5,061 nucleotides of DNA, taken from NCBI GenBank assembly GCA_947474445.1, contig CANJJY010000327.1, positions 1-5,061 of the forward strand, written 5' to 3'. Of the stretch, positions 1 to 5,061 are shown one piece after another. The notes under the pieces are model-generated. The model worked only from the letters and a program-made list of their open reading frames with translations. It ran no database searches and was not told the DNA's origin. Source of the stretch: Oligoflexaceae bacterium. GTDB lineage: Bacteria; Bdellovibrionota_B; Oligoflexia; Oligoflexales; Oligoflexaceae. The position numbers and the translations under genes are program-made. The first letter of the stretch is position 1, and each line of letters starts with the position of its first letter.

Positions 1-1557
1 GAGTTCTTGCCTAAGGTCAATATCCACCTCACCTTTGTGAGCTGTGCCGCTTGTCACACCGGACGCGTCGTGCTCGAGAACGGTGGAATTCAATATCTCT
101 ACGGAGCTCCCACGACCGAATACGATCATGCAGCTTTCTCGGGAGCTCTCGGCAAAACGGGCAGCCTCATTCCCGACGACGAAGAAACTCTCGACCTCTT
201 CGCTAAAACCATAGTACGAGCCATGAACCTCAAGCCAGCGGGCTTCTTTCTTGGAAATCCTCTTGAACAGTTGAACAACATGGATCCTCTGGCTCTCGAG
301 TTGAGCGATCGATTGTTTTGGAATCTCGATGCCAAGAAAATCCTCAAAACAATCAAATCACGCCTCGGTCTCCGCACCCGTATCGTTTCTCTTCTCAAAA
401 ATGGCACGAGCGGACCCTACGATAAACCCAACAGTCCAGATCTCGATAAAAATTCGCCTGGCCAGCTCGATGCTTTCGGATTTGGTGGCGCAATTATCGC
501 TACCCTGGGCGAGGATCTCTATCGATCGCAGAATGAGACGGTCAAAGTGAAGGAAAAATCACTTTCCTGGGATGCTCTTGCCTACTTTAAACCATCGGTG
601 AATGCCCTCGATGTCTCAGCAGAACTCGAAGCTCGGCAAAAGATTCGCAATATCACAGACATCTACGGTGAATCAAAGAATTGGCTTCATGATGGAGCAG
701 CTAAGGTCGATCCTCTCAGCATCTGGCAAGAAAACCGCCAGTGGCGCGTCGGAGCCAACTGGGATGGCAGTCAACGCTCGGCGGGAGCCCGTGCGATCAG
801 CACCAGTCTCGCCATCACGGCCGATCCTTCTCTCGTCAACGTCGATGGCGCCGCAGAGATGGATGTGTTCATGAAGGGCTTGACGCCGCCTCCCTACCCT
901 TTCGTGATCAATCGAGATCTTGCCAGTCGGGGTCAAATCCTGTTCGAGAAGAACTGCGCTCGCTGCCATTCTCCTCAGGTCGATCGGATTTTCAAGCCGA
1001 GTGAAATCGGCACCGATTCTGGCCGTGCGATGCAAATCACGGAACCAGTTCGCGAAGGACTCTTGTCTCTCTTCTGGAAGACCTGTAAAGCGGCCGCTTT
1101 TTGTGGTCGAGTCAATCAAGATGTCACTCAAGGCCTCGAAAGCAATGACAGCATCCTGATCCCTCGCACCGAGGAGACGATGGGCTATGCGGCTATGCCT
1201 CTTGACGGTATTTGGGCTCGCGCTCCATACCTGCATAACGGTTCGGTACCGACTCTTCGCGCCCTGCTTACGGGCAATCGTCCCGAGACGTTTTGGAGAG
1301 GCAATATCCGCTACAATCAAAAAGATCTTGGTTTCGAAACGACCGATCCGCGTTTGAAGCCTTATGTAAGTATGAGTAAGTCGGCTCATGTGTTCGACAC
1401 GCGCCTAACCGGCAGTTCCAATCGGGGTCACCTGAATGAAGTGATCGATGGCATTCCTGTCAACGGCGCAGAAGCCGATGGTCAGCCTATCGATTGGAGC
1501 CGTGAAGAATACCGAGCTGACCTCGACGCTCTCCTCGAATATCTGAAAAGCCTCTAA
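1..1557 (+). CDS. RoxA/MauG-like di-haem cytochrome c peroxidase-family protein (5'-partial)
   Basis: The reading frame is open from the left edge, so the start and export signal lie outside the window. Numbering from the codon at 7, there are two haem c motifs: CAACH at residues 13-17 (nt 43-57) and CARCH at 317-321 (nt 955-969). Between them is a WDG motif at 252-254. After the second haem comes PLDGIWARAPYLHNGSVPTL at 398-417. This arrangement (CAACHTG near the N-terminus, a GQLDAF stretch, NWDG, second CxxCH, then APYLHNGS) is typical of the RoxA-like branch of di-haem cytochrome c peroxidases, related to MauG and bacterial CCP. Such proteins are periplasmic or secreted and use two covalent c-haems for peroxide- or oxygen-dependent oxidation. 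The substrate here cannot be told; rubber cleavage is known only for some members. A non-haem Cys pair, C360 and C366, could form a disulfide. The stop is TAA at 1555-1557. Family assignment is strong, specific function unknown. Confidence 0.88.
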   Translation, partial: EFLPKVNIHLTFVSCAACHTGRVVLENGGIQYLYGAPTTEYDHAAFSGALGKTGSLIPDDEETLDLFAKTIVRAMNLKPAGFFLGNPLEQLNNMDPLALELSDRLFWNLDAKKILKTIKSRLGLRTRIVSLLKNGTSGPYDKPNSPDLDKNSPGQLDAFGFGGAIIATLGEDLYRSQNETVKVKEKSLSWDALAYFKPSVNALDVSAELEARQKIRNITDIYGESKNWLHDGAAKVDPLSIWQENRQWRVGANWDGSQRSAGARAISTSLAITADPSLVNVDGAAEMDVFMKGLTPPPYPFVINRDLASRGQILFEKNCARCHSPQVDRIFKPSEIGTDSGRAMQITEPVREGLLSLFWKTCKAAAFCGRVNQDVTQGLESNDSILIPRTEETMGYAAMPLDGIWARAPYLHNGSVPTLRALLTGNRPETFWRGNIRYNQKDLGFETTDPRLKPYVSMSKSAHVFDTRLTGSSNRGHLNEVIDGIPVNGAEADGQPIDWSREEYRADLDALLEYLKSL

Positions 1558-1565
1558 GATTCTGG

Positions 1566-1629
1566 GGTAGGCCGTGTCGCTTAAAGTCCGCTGTAAGGGG
1601 CTCCCACTGCCTACCTTTGATTATTTTGT
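1566..1629 (+). terminator. Possible rho-independent terminator of the cytochrome gene
   Basis: GGTAGGCCGTG (1566-1576) pairs with CACTGCCTACC (1605-1615) with a single mismatch. A T-rich run, TTTGATTATTTTGT (1616-1629), follows. The loop of 28 bases is long for a classical terminator, and the right arm contains the stop codon of the opposing protease gene (1611-1613). The minus-strand side has no T run, so any termination would favour plus-strand transcripts. This is a tentative call from inspection only. Confidence 0.35.
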
Positions 1630-2438
1630 AAAAAAGGCTTTAAGAATGCCTGAACTTTGGGATGCTGCAGTTGAACGTAGACATTGTCCGTAAAGACAGA
1701 GATTGACACGGTTCCGACGGCTTCGCCTTGATCATTGTAAAGAGCTCCCCCGCTATCGCCACCGCCGACGACAGTGACATCGGCAGTTCCGGCATTCTTC
1801 TCATTGACCTGCGTGTGTAGTCCGCCTCGCTCATTGCGATAGATGAGATTGGTTCCGGCCCGCTTGACTCCAGAAGGCTCTCCGGTGGTCGGTTGCACGC
1901 CGAATCCTACGATATGTACGCGTTCACCGACCTGTGGTATGGACTTGGCGATCTTGATGGGAATGAAGGTCTCTTGGTCTTTGCCGACATCGATGATGGA
2001 TACATCAGAATATCCGAGTCCAATGTCTTGATTGGGATTAAAGCTGACCAAAATCCATTCCACAACATCGTTTTTTAGGCGAGATTGTCCAGGATAGTCG
2101 GGGTGAGGCGTAAATATCTTACTCTTGATCTGGGGTGAACTACCCTTGTTCGCAGAAATAGTAAATTCCCGGTCAATGATCTTAGCACTGGTCAAGGGAT
2201 CGACCGTACAATGCGCAGCCGTCAGAAAATAGCGAGGCGAAATAAAGCTACCGGTGCACGTCGCGTGCTCCACTTCTCCGCCTTCCAAGTTGAGAGTGAT
2301 GGTCAGCAGCAGTGAGCCTGGGTAAACGTCGGTTTGGATTTCCGGCCCATTATTTTTGACATCGCTGCTCGTCGCCTTGCACGAGGTGAGGGCGCTGGCC
2401 ATGAACAAGGCCATCAATGTGTCTCTCTGTCTCTTCAT
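1611..2438 (-). CDS. S1-family (trypsin-fold) serine protease, predicted lipoprotein
   Basis: This is a complete 275-residue protein. The start at 2438 is chosen because AGAAGGA sits 6 bases upstream and the protein then begins with a signal peptide: basic MKRQR, a hydrophobic stretch, and a lipobox LTSC with Cys20 as the lipidation site. An upstream ATG at 2528 would bury that signal. The catalytic His is H76 in TAAHC (73-77), with C61 positioned for the usual disulfide to C77. The catalytic Ser is S229 in GGGDSGG (225-231). The catalytic Asp is probably D138 (QDIGL), with D124 (KND) as the alternative. GFG at 178-180 matches the family GWG, and VGTVS (241-245) and NVYVQL (252-257) match the substrate-binding strands. 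The Cys usually found just before GDSGG is absent. The residue six before Ser is Val223, not Asp, so trypsin-like specificity for Lys/Arg is not expected. It probably acts at an envelope membrane; the substrate is unknown. It is convergent with the cytochrome gene. Confidence 0.92.
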   Translation of the reverse strand: MKRQRDTLMALFMASALTSCKATSSDVKNNGPEIQTDVYPGSLLLTITLNLEGGEVEHATCTGSFISPRYFLTAAHCTVDPLTSAKIIDREFTISANKGSSPQIKSKIFTPHPDYPGQSRLKNDVVEWILVSFNPNQDIGLGYSDVSIIDVGKDQETFIPIKIAKSIPQVGERVHIVGFGVQPTTGEPSGVKRAGTNLIYRNERGGLHTQVNEKNAGTADVTVVGGGDSGGALYNDQGEAVGTVSISVFTDNVYVQLQHPKVQAFLKPFLQNNQR

Positions 2439-2444
2439 CGGCAA

Positions 2445-2451
2445 TCCTTCT
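2445..2451 (-). promoter_or_regulatory. Ribosome binding site of the serine protease
   Basis: The minus strand reads AGAAGGA, followed by 6 bases and then ATG (2438-2436). This decides the protease start against the upstream ATG at 2528 and fits the lipoprotein signal peptide that begins here. Confidence 0.75.
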
Positions 2452-2657
2452 GTTGAAATGTAAGGCCTCAGCTCAATCTCTGAGCAGCCCCAGCCTTGTG
2501 GCCGGTGACGCCTGCAACTAGTGCTCAACGATCTACCTCAAATTACCGCTATGGTTTCAGCCTGTTGCAAGAAATCACTCACTGCAGTCAGCACCCTATC
2601 TAGCGATAGAGTAGTTATCGGAAGAAAAAGGCTGTAGAAAAGATAACATTCAACGAG

Positions 2658-2664
2658 TAAGGAG
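2658..2664 (+). promoter_or_regulatory. Ribosome binding site of the methyltransferase
   Basis: TAAGGAG lies 8 bases upstream of the ATG at 2673. It is a near-consensus site and fixes the start with confidence. Confidence 0.85.
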
Positions 2665-2672
2665 AATTCACT

Positions 2673-3428
2673 ATGAATCACAAAGATTTATTCTCAGCCC
2701 ATGCCCAAAGCTATGCCCAATACCGGCCGAGCTATCCACCGGCTCTCTTTCAATATTTGGCTGAAACGTGCAAAAAACATGAATGCGCCTGGGATTGCGC
2801 CACGGGTAATGGCCAAGCAGCCTTAGCGTTAACTGCCTCGTTTAAAAAAGTCATTGCCACCGATCTCAGTCCAGAGCAATTGGATCAAGCGGTCAAACAT
2901 CCCCAGATCACCTATCGCCAGGCCACAGCCGAGCAATCGACTCTCGACGATCACAGCGTGTCGCTCGTCACCGTCGCGCAAGCCCTTCATTGGTTCAAGC
3001 TCGAGGCCTTTTTTCGTGAGGTCACGCGTGTTCTCGAGCCACAGGGTGTCCTCGCGGTGTGGAGCTACGCTCTCAATTCGGTGGCTCCTGAGATCGATCG
3101 CATCATGCTCGCTTACTACAATGGGACGATAGGACCCTACTGGGAACCGGAACGCGCCTTGGTCGAAGAGGGGTACGCGAGCGTTCAACTGCCACCGCGT
3201 TTCGAGGAACTAAAAGTTCCGACCTTTCATATGGAGCAAACATGGAACCTTCAGCAGTATCTCGGCTATCTCCGCACGTGGTCGGCCACTCGTAAGGCTA
3301 TGAAGGTTCTGGGCCACGATCCCCTCGATGCTCATCTCGAGGAGTGGGCAAAAGCTTGGGGTCCTGCAGATGCCAAGCGCGTGGTGCGCTTTCCCCTCGC
3401 GGTCCGCGTGGCTGTCTATGCCGGCTGA
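2673..3428 (+). CDS. Class I SAM-dependent methyltransferase (Methyltransf_11, TMT1-like)
   Basis: This is a complete 251-residue cytosolic protein with a strong ribosome binding site. The N-terminus has YAQYRPSYP (14-22), a signature of the branch that includes yeast trans-aconitate methyltransferase and related small-molecule methyltransferases. The SAM-binding motif I is WDCATGNG at 40-47. The acidic end of strand 2, which binds the ribose of SAM, is D64 in ATDLSPEQL. AQALHWF at 102-108 and the REVTRVLEPQGVLAVW stretch at 115-130 match motifs IV-VI of the family. The end, FPLAVRVAVYAG, is the usual terminal strand, so the protein is full length. The C-terminal half (about 135-235) is Trp/Tyr-rich and probably forms the acceptor pocket. 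The acceptor cannot be predicted; a carboxylate or other small metabolite is plausible by homology only. It is divergent from the protease and 110 bases upstream of a same-strand transporter, with which it may or may not share a transcript. Confidence 0.93.
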   Translation: MNHKDLFSAHAQSYAQYRPSYPPALFQYLAETCKKHECAWDCATGNGQAALALTASFKKVIATDLSPEQLDQAVKHPQITYRQATAEQSTLDDHSVSLVTVAQALHWFKLEAFFREVTRVLEPQGVLAVWSYALNSVAPEIDRIMLAYYNGTIGPYWEPERALVEEGYASVQLPPRFEELKVPTFHMEQTWNLQQYLGYLRTWSATRKAMKVLGHDPLDAHLEEWAKAWGPADAKRVVRFPLAVRVAVYAG

Positions 3429-3485
3429 GAGCAATAGAAGGTCGCATTGAAACAAGGTAGAATAGGAGGCTCGCACCTAAAATCC

Positions 3486-3512
3486 CAGAGCCTGGCCTTC
3501 AGAGCTTGGCCT
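3486..3512. repeat. Tandem imperfect 13-base direct repeat
   Basis: CAGAGCCTGGCCT (3486-3498) is followed after one base by CAGAGCTTGGCCT (3500-3512), identical at 12 of 13 positions. It lies in the leader upstream of the transporter start. It may be a slippage duplication or paired half-sites for a regulator. Confidence 0.7.
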
Positions 3513-3520
3513 GCGTCCCT

Positions 3521-3529
3521 AGAGAGGAG
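3521..3529 (+). promoter_or_regulatory. Ribosome binding site that places the transporter start at GTG 3539
   Basis: AGAGAGGAG ends 9 bases before the GTG at 3539-3541. The longer reading that begins with TTG at 3506 has no comparable site and would add eleven residues including this region, so the GTG start is preferred. Confidence 0.7.
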
Positions 3530-3538
3530 CCTCCGACT

Positions 3539-4879
3539 GTGGCAAACGAACAAGACCTTAAGTCCGATCTGGGCGGTCAACCCCGTGGACTCTTCGTCAC
3601 CTTAGCCAGCGCATTCTGGGTACAAGCTTCTCTGTGGGGCTTGCTCAACATTCTACCTCTCTATCTCACAGAAAATTTATTTCTAGATGCCGGTGCCCAT
3701 CCAGACATCCTTGGACTCGAAAGTCTCCGTTCACTCATCGGCATAGAGGGCGCCCCACGACTCGGATCTAGGATTTTTATCCTCTACACCAGCCTAAGTC
3801 TTTATTTGCCTGCTCTCGGAGCTTTTCTGAGCGATCGTCGCTTGGGCCATGCCCGCGCCTTGCGCTTCGGCTTTGCTTTTTTTATCGCTGGCTCCTTCCT
3901 GCTTGGATGGGAAAGACTCTTTCTGATCTCTCTGCTTTTGATTGCACTGGGCACCGCCCTCTGCCTTCCTAACCTCTATGCGCAGGCGAGCCGGCTCTTT
4001 GAGGAGACGGATTCCCGTCGCGAGCCAGTCTTTATTGGACTCTATCTGACCTTGATCCTCGGTACTTACTTCGGACCTATTTTGTTTTCCCAGATCTTTC
4101 CTCAATGGGGCCCGCAAACGGGCATGATGGTGTTGGGCCTTATCATGGCGCTTGGCTTTGGGACCTGTCTTTGGGGTCAAAAACGTTTCGAGGTTATCTC
4201 TTCTGCGCCGAACCATCAGGCGAAGCCCAAATCACATCGAGCTACCATCTATTGTCTCCCTCTGTTTATGATTGCTTTCGTCTATGCAGGCATGGATCAC
4301 ACGCTCACGTCGATTATCAATCTATGGTCGGAGAAGAGGGTTGATTTGCGGATTTCAGGGTGGGATTTTCCAACGACGTGGTCGATATTCGTGACTCCCT
4401 TCGGCATCACTTTTATCGCCCTAAGAATCACGCGCTCCTGGAAAAAACTTGCTGCTCGTCAAAAAGAACCTTCGCCTCTCAAAGCGATGTCGTTTGCCAC
4501 GGGGCTCCTGGCCGTCGTCAGCTTCCTCATGCTGATGGCTTTCCAAGTCACAGCCCCTGATATAAAGGGTTCGGCCGCCTGGTTAGTCGCTGCCACGCTC
4601 ATCCAGGCCGTCAGTCAGATAGGTTTTTTCTCTCTCGGTGCGTCTATGGTCAGTCGTCTCGCTCCGCCTCAAAGTCTGGCGATGATGCTGGCTTGTTGGA
4701 CTTTGTTCCTGAATACCGGTCGCAGCATTCCTCTGGGTTTAGAAGCTTTTGAAGAAGGCGGCAATGGAACAGGCATGCTCCTGAGCTTCATCGCAGTTGG
4801 ACTTTTTGCAGCTGCCGTCTTATTCGGCTTGGATAAAGCGATGCCAAAGGCACCACCCAACTCAAATGAGACGGTCTAG
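3539..4879 (+). CDS. Divergent POT/PTR2-family MFS transporter
   Basis: With the GTG start this is a 446-residue polytopic inner-membrane protein. Twelve membrane segments can be read at about 18-45, 78-98, 107-124, 126-147, 164-187, 194-212, 236-262, 277-297, 315-337, 347-367, 378-400 and 412-430. Family marks are QPRGLFV before TM1, LSDRRLG (97-103) after TM2, LPN (143-145) in TM4, NLWSEKRVD (261-269) after TM7 and SMVSRLAP (369-376) after TM10, each matching a POT landmark. POT proteins usually import di- and tripeptides with protons. Here the TM1 ExxER motif reads A25-x-x-V28-Q29, the TM4 Lys is L143 and the TM10 Glu is Q360, so classical proton-coupled peptide uptake is unlikely. The 22-residue link between TM6 and TM7 leaves no room for the two extra helices common in bacterial POTs, while the TM1-TM2 loop is enlarged. 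Fold assignment is good; the substrate is unknown. Its stop overlaps that of the opposing thioredoxin gene. Confidence 0.85.
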   Translation: MANEQDLKSDLGGQPRGLFVTLASAFWVQASLWGLLNILPLYLTENLFLDAGAHPDILGLESLRSLIGIEGAPRLGSRIFILYTSLSLYLPALGAFLSDRRLGHARALRFGFAFFIAGSFLLGWERLFLISLLLIALGTALCLPNLYAQASRLFEETDSRREPVFIGLYLTLILGTYFGPILFSQIFPQWGPQTGMMVLGLIMALGFGTCLWGQKRFEVISSAPNHQAKPKSHRATIYCLPLFMIAFVYAGMDHTLTSIINLWSEKRVDLRISGWDFPTTWSIFVTPFGITFIALRITRSWKKLAARQKEPSPLKAMSFATGLLAVVSFLMLMAFQVTAPDIKGSAAWLVAATLIQAVSQIGFFSLGASMVSRLAPPQSLAMMLACWTLFLNTGRSIPLGLEAFEEGGNGTGMLLSFIAVGLFAAAVLFGLDKAMPKAPPNSNETV

Positions 4880-4885
4880 AGACCG
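4872..4885. repeat. Short palindrome at the shared gene ends
   Basis: CGGTCT (4872-4877) and AGACCG (4880-4885) form a perfect 6-base inverted repeat with a 2-base centre, covering the overlapping stop codons. The centre is too small for the whole stem to fold and there is no T run, so it is not a clear terminator. It may reflect chance or coding constraint. Confidence 0.4.
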
Positions 4886-5061
4886 AGATGCTTCTCGATC
4901 TGCCGCGCATAGACGCCTACCGCTCGCGCCCCTACCCAGCGTTCGAGTATCTGTCCTTCTTTGAGCAGGAGGACGGTCGGAACTCCTCGGATCTGATAGG
5001 CATCGGCTGCTTCAACTTCCTGTTCAGGATCGAGCTCGTAGAGAAGAACCTGGCCTCCATA
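4876..5061 (-). CDS. Thioredoxin-family protein, C-terminal part (5'-partial)
   Basis: The minus-strand frame is open from the right edge to a TAG at 4878-4876 and gives 61 residues. It reads as the second half of a thioredoxin fold. The strand VLLYELDPEQE matches the family strand that ends in a conserved Asp. The segment AYQIRGVPTVLLLKEGQ contains the cis-proline loop (Pro at nt 4980-4978, in GVPT) and the following strand. VGARAVGVYARQIEKHLGL matches the last strand and C-terminal helix. The CxxC active site should lie about 45-50 residues upstream, outside the window, so whether it is a true dithiol oxidoreductase or a redox-inactive relative cannot be judged. With no extension after the last helix, it has the end expected of a small stand-alone thioredoxin. 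It converges on the transporter and overlaps it by 4 bases. Confidence 0.85.
   Translation of the reverse strand, partial: YGGQVLLYELDPEQEVEAADAYQIRGVPTVLLLKEGQILERWVGARAVGVYARQIEKHLGL

Larger units (their letters stand above)
2439..2672. promoter_or_regulatory. Divergent intergenic region between protease and methyltransferase
   Basis: These 234 bases lie between two divergently transcribed genes, so promoters for both should be here, but I see no convincing -35/-10 pair on either strand. Visible structure includes overlapping 5-base inverted repeats, CTATC/GATAG (2596-2600 and 2605-2609) and CGATA/TATCG (2604-2608 and 2616-2620). In the protease leader there is a nested pair: AAGGC/GCCTT (2462-2466, 2493-2497) enclosing CTCAG/CTGAG (2467-2471, 2480-2484). 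These could be operators or leader hairpins, but each is short enough to be chance. No small gene with a ribosome binding site was found. Confidence 0.45.
3465..3534 (+). repeat. Inverted repeat spanning the transporter leader and its ribosome binding site
   Basis: GGAGGCTC (3465-3472) is perfectly complementary to GAGCCTCC (3527-3534). The right arm overlaps the last three bases of the transporter's ribosome binding site. The left arm can also pair in part (AGGCTC, 3467-3472) with GAGCCT at 3488-3493, giving a competing, closer hairpin with a 15-base loop. The two pairings exclude each other. Function is not shown. Confidence 0.4.

Noticed and set aside
7..9. TTG at 7 as the start of the cytochrome gene
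   Set aside because: The frame is open to the left edge, and a start here would place the first haem motif at residue 13 with no export signal, whereas family members have roughly a hundred residues and a signal peptide before it.
300..530. Repeated CGATCG/ATCGAT words that resemble HIP1-like or methylation motifs
   Set aside because: The flanks differ at each occurrence and they fall within coding frames; this fits codon use rather than a placed repeat family.
673..1389. Long minus-strand open frame opposite the cytochrome gene (238 codons)
   Set aside because: It is antisense to a gene with clear haem motifs, shows no recognisable domain, and is best explained as a shadow of the coding strand.
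2439..2528. N-terminal extension of the protease to the ATG at 2528
   Set aside because: It would put thirty Cys/Arg-rich residues in front of a clear lipoprotein signal peptide, and the ATG at 2438 has its own well-placed ribosome binding site.
2580..2589. ACTGCAGT palindrome as an operator
   Set aside because: Eight-base palindromes are common by chance and no second copy or flanking symmetry was seen.
2829..3188. Minus-strand open frame inside the methyltransferase
   Set aside because: It overlaps the conserved SAM-binding motifs on the other strand and shows no family features.
3506..3538. TTG start of the transporter at 3506
   Set aside because: There is no ribosome binding site ahead of it; the GTG at 3539 has AGAGAGGAG at good spacing, and the added residues do not resemble family N-termini.
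3794..4216. Minus-strand open frame of 140 codons opposite the transporter
   Set aside because: Its Lys/Gln/Arg-rich translation is what results from reading the complement of hydrophobic membrane-segment codons; there is no domain or ribosome binding site.

Overview
The window looks like ordinary chromosomal DNA from a Gram-negative bacterium. It carries a CxxCH-type di-haem (periplasmic) cytochrome, a trypsin-fold protease with a lipoprotein signal peptide, and dense genes with GGAG-type ribosome binding sites at moderate GC. The lipoprotein-type S1 protease would fit a Bdellovibrionota/Oligoflexia-like or other delta-type lineage, but that placement is only a guess. No mobile element, CRISPR array, tRNA or rRNA is visible.

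Layout, left to right: (i) 1-1557 (+), the 3' part of a RoxA/MauG-like di-haem cytochrome c peroxidase-family protein, whose N-terminus lies off the left edge; (ii) about 1558-1628, a short convergent gap holding a possible long-loop terminator; (iii) 1611-2438 (-), a complete S1-family serine protease, probably a lipoprotein; (iv) 2439-2672, a divergent intergenic region with small inverted repeats; (v) 2673-3428 (+), a complete class I SAM-dependent methyltransferase of the Methyltransf_11/TMT1-like type; (vi) 3429-3538, a gap with a tandem 13-base repeat and an inverted repeat that reaches the ribosome binding site of the next gene; (vii) 3539-4879 (+), a 446-residue member of the POT/PTR2 branch of the major facilitator superfamily; (viii) 4876-5061 (-), the C-terminal part of a thioredoxin, convergent with the transporter and sharing a CTAG in which both stop codons lie.

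The genes do not form an obvious pathway. The methyltransferase and transporter are on the same strand and might be co-transcribed, but the 110-base gap and lack of shared chemistry make this weak. The most notable observation is that the POT-like transporter keeps the family scaffold while, by eye alignment, lacking the acidic and basic residues used for proton coupling and peptide binding (TM1 ExxER, TM4 Lys, TM10 Glu). It is probably a functionally diverged member. I found no convincing multi-gene novel system here.
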